Assembly: GCA_900596015.1 (NCBI GenBank)
Contig: UVIF01000023.1
Coordinates: 62,001-126,000, forward strand
From: Pseudomonas viridiflava
GTDB taxonomy: Bacteria > Pseudomonadota > Gammaproteobacteria > Pseudomonadales > Pseudomonadaceae
Direction: 5' to 3'
Length of the DNA stretch: 64,000 nucleotides
In this document: positions 37,901 through 45,234 of the stretch, one piece after another
How positions within the stretch are numbered: the first letter of the stretch is position 1
Layout of the letters: each line of letters begins with the position of its first letter
Translations under genes and position numbers: made by a program
The notes under the pieces: model-generated
Database searches by the model: none
Seen by the model: the letters and a program-made list of their open reading frames with translations, nothing else
Told to the model about the DNA's origin: nothing

Positions 37901-38043
37901 GGCGAGACTCCTTTGATTGAACACGTCTGAAACGTTCAGATGCAAAGATCATATCAGACCCTTGCCTAGCCGCTCTATCCAGAGTTTGACAGCGTGTTTC
38001 ATTCCGGTATTATGGCGCCCGCAAAGCAACCAGCAAGACATTC

Positions 38044-38134
38044 GGGAAATTGGCAGAGTGGTTGAATGCACCGGTCTTGAAAACCGGCGAACGTTAATAG
38101 CGTTCCCAGGGTTCGAATCCCTGGTTTCCCGCCA
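38044..38134 (+). tRNA. tRNA-Ser(UGA)
   Basis: A 91-base class-II tRNA including the encoded CCA. The acceptor stem pairs GGGAAAT with GTTTCCC; the anticodon stem is CCGGT-CTTGAAA-ACCGG with anticodon TGA at 38078-38080; there is a long variable arm (GAACGTTAATAGCGTTC) and a normal T arm (CAGGG-TTCGAAT-CCCTG). No attachment-site duplication is seen downstream. Confidence 0.97.
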
Positions 38135-38141
38135 AATATCG

Positions 38142-38168
38142 AAAAGCCCCGCATTGGCGGGGCTTTTT
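38142..38168 (+). terminator. Rho-independent terminator of tRNA-Ser
   Basis: AAAAGCCCCGC / GCGGGGCTTTTT, loop ATTG, followed by five T residues, 8 bases past the tRNA 3' end. Confidence 0.93.
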
Positions 38169-38249
38169 CGTTTTCGCTGTTCCAGAAGTGCCATGTCGCG
38201 AAACCCACTTGTGCAGGTGTCCTGATTGTTGCGTTACAGCAAGAAAAAG

Positions 38250-38393
38250 ATGTCGAGGTTGATCAGGAAAGGCGTCGTCTACGTGACGGTCATGGGGGTA
38301 ATGGGCAATTCCGGCAGGATCTTCGATCACCTTTCCGCCTGGCAGCCATGGCGCCTGGCCAAACAGATGCTGGGCTATGTATTGATGCATTGA
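38250..38393 (+). CDS. Possible 47-residue small protein
   Basis: Within the 305-base gap between tRNA-Ser and the DUF2238 gene an ATG at 38250 preceded by AAGAAAAAG opens a 47-codon frame ending TGA at 38393. The product is basic with hydrophobic stretches (KGVVYVTVMGVMG, then LAKQMLGYVLMH). It could be a real small protein, a remnant of a longer gene, or chance; I see no family. Nothing else is recognisable in this gap apart from the terminator. Confidence 0.3.
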   Translation: MSRLIRKGVVYVTVMGVMGNSGRIFDHLSAWQPWRLAKQMLGYVLMH

Positions 38394-38439
38394 GGTAGTA
38401 ATGCACTGAGATGATGATGCATCGAGCCCTTGGGGCGCC

Positions 38440-39090
38440 TCAGTGCGAAGTCAACCGCCCGCGCAGCGCCGAAACCCCGGCGCGCAGCGCATGGCCGCGG
38501 CATGTCAGCACCACCAGCGAAGCAGCGGCCGCCACGGCCATGTCTTTCTGGGCATCCCAGAAGTCGCCCTGGGCACCGACGAAGGCCGAGTCGCCACCGC
38601 CCACGTACGCAGCACCTGCCCACTCCATGAGTTCATAGAGCATCGAGGTCGACAGCACCAGTGACCATGCGATCAAGGATGCCCATGCGCCCTTGAGCCT
38701 GCACTTCTGCACGACAATGTCTCTGAGCGGCAGGCTCAGCAACACTCCGTACGCAAGGTGGACGAATCGGTCGTATTGATTGCGTTCCCAGCCGAACGCC
38801 GCGTTCAAATCGATGCCGCTGATCCGATGCATAAGCTCGTTGTAAGGGACTTGCGGATAGGTGAAGTGCGTGCCTACCTGATGCAGGCACAGGAACGCTA
38901 CTACCATCACCCATGACCGACGGCTCCACTGGAAGTCGTGGCGGGTGAACCATACGGCCAGGGCGCCCACCAGCACCAGGATGTTTTCGATCAGCCAGGT
39001 CTGGCGGTCCAGCGGCTGCCAGCCCGAGGCGATCACCGCCAGCAGCAACACGCAGTGCCAATAGCCAATGCCTGTGGTTCGAGTTCTCAT
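38440..39090 (-). CDS. DUF2238/YjdF family membrane protein
   Basis: Inner-membrane protein of about 216 residues with five or six hydrophobic helices. Family hallmarks: LHQVGTHFTYPQVPYNE near residue 75, YDRFVHLAYGVLLSLPLRD near 110 and the E-rich helix SMLYELMEWAGAAY followed by GDFWDAQKDM near 185. The conserved His, Asp and Glu in these helices suggest a metal or substrate site, but the function is unknown. The ATG at 39090 follows GAAGG; a TTG at 39108 is an alternative. Confidence 0.85.
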   Translation of the reverse strand: MRTRTTGIGYWHCVLLLAVIASGWQPLDRQTWLIENILVLVGALAVWFTRHDFQWSRRSWVMVVAFLCLHQVGTHFTYPQVPYNELMHRISGIDLNAAFGWERNQYDRFVHLAYGVLLSLPLRDIVVQKCRLKGAWASLIAWSLVLSTSMLYELMEWAGAAYVGGGDSAFVGAQGDFWDAQKDMAVAAAASLVVLTCRGHALRAGVSALRGRLTSH

Positions 39091-39332
39091 CAGCACGCCC
39101 TTCGCCAAGTCTCATGCTGCAGTTGATCACTGTACCTTTCATTAATTCGCTTCGGCTTGCGAGGCAGGTGCATGCCGCCCGGCTGCGGGTGGAGGCAGTG
39201 AAAAAAATCTCGAATCCGACTGAACATCTGCTGAACTACCACCCGTCGTATCTATCTGCAACCAACGCGCGATAGATAGGTCAAGAGACTTACAGCCGCC
39301 GGATGCCGGCATCCCCATGACAGGTATCGTCC

Positions 39333-40007
39333 ATGATCGGAATCATCGTTCCCGCGCATAATGAAGAAGCAGTGGTTGCTCAGTGCATCGAGTCGTTGCT
39401 GATTGCCGGTGAACATCCGGCCCTGGCGGGCGAGGAGGTCTGCGTGGTCATCGTGCTCGACCAATGCACCGACGGTACCCAGCGTGTGGTCAACCGCTAT
39501 CCGGTGCAAAGCCTGGTCGTCTCGAACTGCAACGTCGGGCGCACACGTGCGGCGGGGGCCGAATTGCTGCTGGAGCAAGGTGCTCGTTGGCTGGCGTTCA
39601 CCGACGCCGACACATTGGTACCGCACACTTGGCTGGTGGATCAGCTGCGCTTTCGCACCGACGCCGTCTGCGGCACCGTTCGTATAGACGACTGGTCGCT
39701 GCACGCCGAAGAAGTCCGCGCTCGCTATGATTCGCTCTACACGCCTGTCGAAGGCCACAAGCACGTTCACGGGGCGAACATGGGGGTAAGCGCTCAAGCG
39801 TACCGCCGGGTGGGGGGCTTCAAGCCACTCAAGGCTCATGAGGATGTGCATCTTGTCGCCGATCTGAACGAAGCAGGGGCGTCGATCACTTGGACTTCGA
39901 TCAACTGCGTCACCACCAGCGCCCGTCTGGATTGTCGCTGCCGCGAAGGCTTCGGCGACTATCTACGCTCGCTGTCGATCAGTGCCCCGCTCGAAGCCGT
40001 GGGCTAA
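39333..40007 (+). CDS. Family 2 glycosyltransferase
   Basis: Cytosolic or membrane-associated inverting glycosyltransferase (GT-A fold) of 224 residues. Start motif IGIIVPAHNEEAVVAQC, the sugar-nucleotide binding acid in VLDQCTDGT, the metal-binding FTDADTLVPHTW and the catalytic-base region LKAHEDVHL are all present, as is the acceptor motif HGANMGVSAQAYRRVGGF. It is shorter than many GT2 enzymes and lacks membrane helices. Related pseudomonad enzymes sit with PIG-L deacetylase and methyltransferase genes; none is here, so its product is unknown. Confidence 0.87.
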   Translation: MIGIIVPAHNEEAVVAQCIESLLIAGEHPALAGEEVCVVIVLDQCTDGTQRVVNRYPVQSLVVSNCNVGRTRAAGAELLLEQGARWLAFTDADTLVPHTWLVDQLRFRTDAVCGTVRIDDWSLHAEEVRARYDSLYTPVEGHKHVHGANMGVSAQAYRRVGGFKPLKAHEDVHLVADLNEAGASITWTSINCVTTSARLDCRCREGFGDYLRSLSISAPLEAVG

Positions 40008-40035
40008 TCCTGCCTGCGCGTGCGAATTGGCCTAT

Positions 40036-40158
40036 ATGAACACTGAAAATAAGATGAACACTGAAAATAAGATCGGAACTATTTTCCACCGGCAACGCCC
40101 TAAGTTCAGGCAGCAAGTACGAAGCTTACGGCTTACATACTTCAAGTACTGTCACTAA
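40036..40158 (+). CDS. Possible 40-residue peptide with duplicated start segment
   Basis: An 18-base segment (40036-40053) is exactly repeated at 40054-40071, so the frame begins MNTENK-MNTENK and continues to a TAA at 40156-40158, 26 bases before the csbD start. There is no good ribosome site, so this is more likely an untranslated promoter/leader region with a tandem duplication than a gene. The region is more AT-rich than its surroundings. Confidence 0.25.
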   Translation: MNTENKMNTENKIGTIFHRQRPKFRQQVRSLRLTYFKYCH

Positions 40159-40183
40159 AACGATGATCAAAGTGAGGCTCAAC

Positions 40184-40432
40184 ATGAAAAGCGAACAAAT
40201 CGAAGGCGTAGCAGAAAAGATCGCTGGCAAGGCTCAAGGTGTAGTGGGCAAACTGGTCGGTGACCACTCCCTGCAGGCAGAAGGCGCAGGCCGTGAAGCG
40301 GCTGGCCAGCTGACCAAGACCTACGGCGACGCGCTGAACAATGTGTCTGCCTTCGTCAAGGAAAAGCCAGGTGCCTCGTTGGCCATTGGCGCTGCCATTT
40401 TCGTACTGGTCAGCCGTTTTCTGCGTCGCTGA
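40184..40432 (+). CDS. CsbD family general-stress protein
   Basis: Small protein of 82 residues. The N-terminal 55 residues are a CsbD domain (SEQIEGVAEKIAGKAQGVVGKLVGDHSLQAEG); the C-terminus is a hydrophobic helix (GASLAIGAAIFVLVSRFLRR) resembling the membrane-anchor and ribosome-associated tail of ElaB/YqjD proteins, so it is a CsbD-ElaB hybrid. Such genes are usually stationary-phase or osmotic-stress induced. Start at 40184 follows GTGAGG. Confidence 0.87.
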   Translation: MKSEQIEGVAEKIAGKAQGVVGKLVGDHSLQAEGAGREAAGQLTKTYGDALNNVSAFVKEKPGASLAIGAAIFVLVSRFLRR

Positions 40433-40453
40433 TTCTGCTGCACGTGCATTGTC

Positions 40454-40525
40454 TTCCCAACCGTTCGATCCCTGGCTTTCAGCCAATTGAACGGTAGGGA
40501 AGTGCAGCAACCCTCCGCACTTCCC
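40454..40525. other. Overlapping alternative stem-loops between convergent genes
   Basis: Stem 1 pairs TTCCC-ACCGTTC (40454-40466) with GAACGGT-GGGAA (40489-40501). Stem 2 pairs GGGAAGTGC (40497-40505) with GCACTTCCC (40517-40525). They share the GGGAA segment, so only one can form at a time. The site lies between the stop of csbD and the stop of the convergent gene; a transcription end is likely, though no U-run is present. Confidence 0.55.
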
Positions 40526-40533
40526 CTACTGCT

Positions 40534-41070
40534 TCAACTTCCCCAACCCAGCGAACGACGAATGACGCCTCTGTAAGGCGTTTCTAGTTGCTGCGGCAGT
40601 TGCTCAATGTATTCCCGGGCATGTACTCGCACTTCTCCCGTTAAACTTTGCAGGTAGTCGATCACGTCATCGACGGTGGGTATCCGTGCCTCTATGCCCG
40701 CGAATCGCGGCGGCAAAGCGGTCCAGATGACTGCATCCAGTTCTCGCTCACGAGCCCATTGGGCAAGGACCCCGGTCGACCGGTCGCTGCAGATGAAACT
40801 GCCGATGCCATCATCGCGCGAATGGGGTATCTGTTCACGTTCGCGCAGTGCCTGGCAGGCGTCATCGGGCGAGGGGGTGTCCAGTAACGCCCAAAGCGAC
40901 GCAACAGCGGGCGCATTCATGCAGATCGCCGTGGCCAGCTCACCGCCGTCGCCGACTCTGCAAAGCTCTACGGGCAACGCTGGGCCGTCGGTATGCCACA
41001 GGCTGCAGACCGGTAAAGCACCCGGCTTCCATACAAGCGATCCCCAGGCCAGGCACGCTATCTTCATCAT
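40534..41070 (-). CDS. Uncharacterised protein, possibly gamma-glutamylcyclotransferase-like
   Basis: Soluble protein of 178 residues. The N-terminus IACLAWGSLVWKPGALP resembles the Y-G-S-L-x-W loop of gamma-glutamylcyclotransferase-fold proteins, but with W in place of Y and without a catalytic Glu I can place with certainty (candidates are in QALREREQ). The rest shows DAVIWTALPPRF and a helical C-terminus. Fold assignment is a guess. A second Met codon follows the first (41067). No operon partner. Confidence 0.6.
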   Translation of the reverse strand: MMKIACLAWGSLVWKPGALPVCSLWHTDGPALPVELCRVGDGGELATAICMNAPAVASLWALLDTPSPDDACQALREREQIPHSRDDGIGSFICSDRSTGVLAQWARERELDAVIWTALPPRFAGIEARIPTVDDVIDYLQSLTGEVRVHAREYIEQLPQQLETPYRGVIRRSLGWGS

Positions 41071-41188
41071 CGTTTTCCGTTTTGGCAGTCGTTGCCTGCA
41101 AGTGCAGGTGTCAACTCAGGCCCGCCGGGAGCGACACAAGTTCAGCGCCATCGCCCCAGTGGACGCTTCGGGCGCCGGTGCTCGGCGT

Positions 41189-42475
41189 TCAGCCCAACAG
41201 GGGTTTGGCCAGTTCACGCAGTCGCTGCTTGTCTTCATCCAGGGTAAGCGCGCTGTCGGCGCGTTCCAGCAGGCGCGTCGCATGCAGCCGGCACTGGGCG
41301 GCAAAGGTTTGCGGGCTGATGTCATTCAGGCTGATCAGCGCCTTGATCATGCGGATGTCGACTTCCAGCAGCCCGGCGCCGTCGCGCGCCACGAACGTGA
41401 AGAAATCGTCGAAAAGATCGGCCACCTGCAGGCCGCGAACGTGCACTCGGCGGCAATGCGGATCGATCTGGCGAGATGTCGAATCTCCCGCGCCATGCAC
41501 GTGCCAGGCGGTGAAGCACCTGACCCCGCGACCGATCACGTCGATCACCGTGCCCGAGTCGTTGGTGGCTGGTGACAAGGCGCGCGAGGCGATCTCCGCC
41601 AGCACCGAGATGCCGAAGCGCGGGTCCTGTTCGAAGGTACGGCGCAGGCCGACCGTTACAGCGGCGCGGATCTGTGTGCCGAGCTCTTCGCGCGCAGTCG
41701 CCTGGCCATCGCTGTCCCTTGTGAACCAGGCCACGGGCGCGCCAAGGTGAAGGAAAGCGCCTGGCAGTACGCTCAGGTAGATCTGCAGCCCGTGCTTCTC
41801 GGCCAGCGCGCCAAGGGCGGCGATATCGATGTGCTGCACGTAGCCGGTGTCCTCGCTGCGCACGGTTGCTGCCGTTGGCGGAGTCATCAGATCGAGCGGG
41901 TAGGGCGCCGCGCCCATGTACGGCCAGCGCGCGCGGTTTTCCAGGGATTGCAGCGCTGCGGCTTCGACGCGGTCGATGGTTTCGCCGACCCGGCCCAGCT
42001 TGGACAGGTGGTCGATCCAGCGCAACAGCGTGTAGACAATCAGGATGATCATGACGATGGTCACCGCGAACAGCACCACCCGCCCTTGGGCGCCATAGGC
42101 GCCGGTGCTCAGCGCAATGATCCCGACCAGGCTGAACAGGAACGAACCAATGAAGGTTGCCAGGGCGTTCTGGGTCGTGGAGTCTTCCATCACCAGTGAG
42201 GTGGCGCGTGGCGTCACGCCGCTGCTGGCAGCGCCATAGGCACTGACCATGGTGCTCAGTGAGAAGGTGGTCACCGCGAGCATGCTCGAGGCGATGATGG
42301 CCAGGATCTTGTCGACCGAGTCGGCGCCGATCCGCGTCGGCAGGTCGGCGGGCACGAAGTCCTTGAAGACGATGGCGATCAGTGCCGTGGCGATGCCGGT
42401 CAGGGAGAACAGGCTTGCGCGGAACCACAAGCGTTTGGTCATCTGACCCAGGGCCCAGCGCCAGCGAGCGATCAT
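41189..42475 (-). CDS. DUF2254 membrane protein
   Basis: Inner-membrane protein of 428 residues. Four hydrophobic helices in the first 160 residues (ASLFSLTGIATALIAIVF, ILAIIASSMLAVTTFSLSTMV, ALATFIGSFLFSLVGIIAL, VLFAVTIVMIILIVYTLL) precede a soluble domain of about 260 residues containing DTGYVQHID and the conserved EIASRALSPATNDSGTVID block. Function unknown; the layout resembles mechanosensing or channel proteins. Start at 42475 follows GAGGAG by 7 bases. Confidence 0.85.
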   Translation of the reverse strand: MIARWRWALGQMTKRLWFRASLFSLTGIATALIAIVFKDFVPADLPTRIGADSVDKILAIIASSMLAVTTFSLSTMVSAYGAASSGVTPRATSLVMEDSTTQNALATFIGSFLFSLVGIIALSTGAYGAQGRVVLFAVTIVMIILIVYTLLRWIDHLSKLGRVGETIDRVEAAALQSLENRARWPYMGAAPYPLDLMTPPTAATVRSEDTGYVQHIDIAALGALAEKHGLQIYLSVLPGAFLHLGAPVAWFTRDSDGQATAREELGTQIRAAVTVGLRRTFEQDPRFGISVLAEIASRALSPATNDSGTVIDVIGRGVRCFTAWHVHGAGDSTSRQIDPHCRRVHVRGLQVADLFDDFFTFVARDGAGLLEVDIRMIKALISLNDISPQTFAAQCRLHATRLLERADSALTLDEDKQRLRELAKPLLG

Positions 42476-42570
42476 CGTGTACTCCTCGGGGTTGTCAGTC
42501 GGACCGCCAGCAGCCATGCGCGCGCGGCTGCACATTGAGTGCCCAGAGCTGACGAAAGTTTCATGCCACC

Positions 42571-42596
42571 GTAGGAGCGGTCATCGGCCGCGAAAG
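42571..42596 (+). repeat. Single class-B REP unit
   Basis: One GTAGGAGCGGTCATCGGCC-GCGAA unit without an inverted partner, in the gap upstream of the DUF2254 gene. Confidence 0.75.
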
Positions 42597-42705
42597 GAGC
42601 GACGCGGTGTATCGGCCATGACGACAGCGGCCTGGTCGATTGCACGGAACCCGGGATCGGTCTGCAAGCTCACAGTGTAGAGCCCCTCATTGAAAGGAAC
42701 CGATC

Positions 42706-42831
42706 ATGGCCGATGACAAGCAACCACCCGCCGAGGACGCCGAAGACCAGACGCCCGCCCATTCCACTCCCGAGGAAAAGGAACGGCTGAAGGATTTCAA
42801 CAAAGACGGCATTCCGCCAGGCGTGGCCTGA
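42706..42831 (+). CDS. Small acidic protein, 41 residues
   Basis: ATG at 42706 with AAAGGAAC upstream; the frame ends at TGA 42829-42831. The product is hydrophilic and acidic (MADDKQPPAEDAEDQT start) with a short helix (EEKERLKDFNKDGIPPG) at the end; it should be disordered. First of three very small genes in a row on the plus strand. No family known to me. Confidence 0.6.
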   Translation: MADDKQPPAEDAEDQTPAHSTPEEKERLKDFNKDGIPPGVA

Positions 42832-42883
42832 GGCTGGACGAACGCTAACGCAGCAATGGCCCACATCCAAGACTGGAGCAGTT

Positions 42884-43051
42884 ATGAGCAACGATACCAA
42901 GCCCGATAACGACCTGGGTTTCGATCCGGATTCCCCTGATCTCGCCGACCCGCAGATCGACCCGCCCAAGCCGGCCAAGAAGCCCGAAGGCGACACGTCG
43001 GAAAAAACCGATGACGCAGATAAATATCCGCCCTATGGCAGCAAGGACTGA
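42884..43051 (+). CDS. Small acidic, proline-rich protein, 55 residues
   Basis: ATG at 42884 to TGA at 43049-43051, 52 bases after the previous small gene. The product is acidic and proline-rich (DLADPQIDPPKPAKKPEGD) and ends KYPPYGSKD; no hydrophobic core, so probably disordered. Codon use is normal for the genome, with GC-rich third positions, which supports a real gene. Ribosome site GGAGCAGTT. Confidence 0.6.
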   Translation: MSNDTKPDNDLGFDPDSPDLADPQIDPPKPAKKPEGDTSEKTDDADKYPPYGSKD

Positions 43052-43192
43052 GTCTGGTAGCCTTGTGCAGGCAGCCCTCGGAGCCTGCCTGCCGCAATAC
43101 GCTGAAAGCGTGAGCGCGCCGCCGCTGCCGAGCGGCCGTGCACTCACGCTGCGACACGTCTCCAGCCATGACATCGCCAGGAGAAGCCCTAG

Positions 43193-43462
43193 ATGATTCC
43201 CACCACTGAAATGCGCCGCATCGTCGAAGCCAGCTTCGCACCCCTCAAGTGCCACTGCACGTTGAATCCGGGGGGCACCATGACGGTCGAGGTGTCCGAT
43301 CCGGCCAGCGGTCAAGTCGACCTGTTGATGGTAGGCGTCGATACCCAGCCGCTGTCCAGCAGTCGGGCGATAGCCGAACTGGTGGCGCAGCTGCGTGCCG
43401 AGCTCAAAGGCAACCAGGAGTGGTTCTGCCGACATGCCCCACGCGGCGCTACCCGGTCGTGA
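43193..43462 (+). CDS. DUF1652 family protein
   Basis: Protein of 89 residues of a pseudomonad-specific family of unknown function: EMRRIVEASFAPLKCHCTLNPGGTMTVEVSDPASGQVDLLMVGV, then an SSRAIAELVAQLRAEL helix. A paralogue is at 58337-58594. Its stop codon is directly adjacent to that of the convergent MFS gene, with no spacer. Confidence 0.85.
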   Translation: MIPTTEMRRIVEASFAPLKCHCTLNPGGTMTVEVSDPASGQVDLLMVGVDTQPLSSSRAIAELVAQLRAELKGNQEWFCRHAPRGATRS

Positions 43463-44737
43463 TCAGGCCGGGTCCTTCTGGCGCTGGGGCAGTGCCTGCT
43501 CGTTGTTCTCGATGGTCCACAGCGGTCTGAACAGGCGGGTCCACATCGCCACGATCACCAGCGTACTGACAGCGCCGAACAATGCCGCTGGCACCGTGCC
43601 CAGCGCCGTGGCGCTGACCCCCGCGCGGAATTCTCCCAGTTCGTTCGAAGAGCCGATGAACAGCATGTTCACTGCGCTGACCCGTCCGCGCATGTCGTCG
43701 GGCGTGGCGAACTGGATCAACGAAGAACGGATGTACACGCTGATCATGTCCGCTGCTCCCGCGACAAACAGCGCCGCGCACGACACCCAGAACCAGGTGG
43801 ACAAGGCAAACACCAAATTGGCCACGCCGAACACCGCCACCGCGAGGAACATGCGCTGGCCCATCCGCGCGTTGAGCGGACGGATGCTCAGATAAAAGCC
43901 CATGCCCAGCTCGCCCAGCGCGATGGCACTGCGCAGCAGGCCCAGCCCGGCAGGGCCGACATGGAGAATCTCCGCAGCATAGATCGGCAACAGGGCCACC
44001 ACGCCACCGAGCAGCACCGCGAACAGGTCCAGGGATATCGCACCCAGGATGATCGGCCGCGACGTGATGAAGCGGATGCCGGCAGTAAAGCGACTCACTG
44101 CAGTGGTCTGGTCGTCTACAGGGCGTACGATGCGTACGCTGGGCACCCACTGCAGCAACAGCACACCCAGCGCAAAGCCCAGCAGGCAGATGCCGAATGT
44201 CCAGCCACCGATGGCGGCGTACAACAGCCCGCCCAGCAGCGGGCCGGCAATCACCGCCACCTTCATGATCATGCTGTTGGTGGCGATGGCCTGGGCCAGG
44301 TGCTCGCGCGCAACGATCTGCGGCAGCAGGCTTTGCACGGCAGGCCCGGTGAACGCGCGGGTACAGCCGAACACGAACAGTGCGACGTAGTAGGGCCAGG
44401 TGTCGACCGTTTCACTCAGGGCCAGCCATAGCAGCGCGGCGGAGGAGAGCACCGACACGCTCCAGCTGATCTGCAGGATGCGCCGCCGGTCGAAGCGATC
44501 CAGCAGGTCCCCGGCTGGCAGCAGCAACAGCACCATGGGGATGAACTGGGCCAGGCCGACGTAGGCCAGAGTCAGTGGATGGCGGGTCATGTCGTACATG
44601 TGCCAGGCGACGACGATGGCCTGGATCTGCATGGCGAACATGGCCGCAAGGCGCACCATGAGAAAGGCACTGAAGCCGGGCTGGGAGAAGATGGCGGTGG
44701 AGTTGCGTTTCAAGGTCGACGTTCTTGTGCCGGTCAA
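43463..44737 (-). CDS. MFS transporter, EntS-like
   Basis: Major-facilitator protein of about 424 residues with 10-12 hydrophobic helices. The loop 2-3 motif GDLLDRFDRRRIL and the motif pattern CTRAFTGPAVQSLLPQIV resemble the EntS/enterobactin-exporter and DHA3 group of exporters. No siderophore or drug gene adjoins it, so the substrate is open. No ATG start is apparent: the frame opens with TTG at 44737, with another TTG at 44713; the start is uncertain. Confidence 0.8.
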   Translation of the reverse strand: MTGTRTSTLKRNSTAIFSQPGFSAFLMVRLAAMFAMQIQAIVVAWHMYDMTRHPLTLAYVGLAQFIPMVLLLLPAGDLLDRFDRRRILQISWSVSVLSSAALLWLALSETVDTWPYYVALFVFGCTRAFTGPAVQSLLPQIVAREHLAQAIATNSMIMKVAVIAGPLLGGLLYAAIGGWTFGICLLGFALGVLLLQWVPSVRIVRPVDDQTTAVSRFTAGIRFITSRPIILGAISLDLFAVLLGGVVALLPIYAAEILHVGPAGLGLLRSAIALGELGMGFYLSIRPLNARMGQRMFLAVAVFGVANLVFALSTWFWVSCAALFVAGAADMISVYIRSSLIQFATPDDMRGRVSAVNMLFIGSSNELGEFRAGVSATALGTVPAALFGAVSTLVIVAMWTRLFRPLWTIENNEQALPQRQKDPA

Positions 44738-45037
44738 TGGGTCGCGCGATCAGCGCATACGTATCAAGATGTTAACGAAGCCGAGTGTACGTTATGAGGC
44801 GTGAGGTGCGCACCCGGTTGCGCACCGTTCGGGTCCTGCGGCACGTTTCATGTGTCGATAATGACTATTGACGAACGCAATAGTGGCGCCTCGATTCGGC
44901 TGGTATCTTTGATTTCGAAGATTGAATACAAGGCCAGGCGCTGATTCTTCCCCGCATGGCGACTGGCCAAGTGCTCTGCTTCAACTCTCTTTGGTTAGAT
45001 TTTCAGCCACCTCACGTCAGTGCGGTGGCTTTTTTTT
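44738..45037 (+). ncRNA. Candidate small RNA ending in an orphan terminator
   Basis: The 300 bases upstream of a strong plus-strand terminator (45005-45037) hold no credible protein-coding frame; the genes on both sides are on the minus strand. The transcript must start somewhere between about 44800 and 44960; a GATAAT element at 44856-44861 is one possible -10. I do not recognise it as RsmX/Y/Z (no repeated GGA loops), CrcZ (no repeated A-rich motifs), PrrF or 6S RNA. True 5' end unknown. Confidence 0.4.
45005..45037 (+). terminator. Strong Rho-independent terminator, no coding gene upstream
   Basis: AGCCACC (45005-45011) pairs with GGTGGCT (45024-45030), with an inner CAC/GTG pair and GTCA loop, followed by eight T residues. 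The orientation is plus strand only. Confidence 0.92.
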
Positions 45038-45061
45038 GCCCCCGATCCATGCCCGATATCC

Positions 45062-45215
45062 GTAGGAGCGGTCCGTGGCCGCGAAACGGGCGCTGCGGTC
45101 CGTCAGGCACACCGCAGTGAGTCTTTCGCGGCCGATGACCGCTCCTACAGGTGGCGGCTATCGCAAGCCATCGCCGATCCCCTGTAGGAGCGGTCCGTGG
45201 CCGCGAAACGGGCGC
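45062..45215. repeat. REP array, class B, 122-base period
   Basis: The unit GTAGGAGCGGTCCGTGGCC starts at 45062 and 45184 (122-base period) with an inverted partner at 45125-45148. The second copy runs to within 20 bases of the aldose epimerase stop codon. With the candidate RNA it fills the 497-base gap between the MFS and epimerase genes. Confidence 0.85.
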
Positions 45216-45234
45216 TGCGGTCCGTCAGGCCGAA

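Noticed and set aside
34745..38134. Genomic island between the recombinase and tRNA-Ser
   Set aside because: The genes between are ordinary (xanthine permease, BI-1 protein), composition is normal, and no copy of the tRNA 3' end is found near the recombinase.
39249..39278. TATCTATC...GATAGATA inverted repeat before the family 2 glycosyltransferase
   Set aside because: Only 8-base arms with a 14-base loop and simple sequence; could be chance, no regulator suggested.
43463..44737. Siderophore exporter entS
   Set aside because: Only general family likeness; no siderophore genes or Fur box seen.
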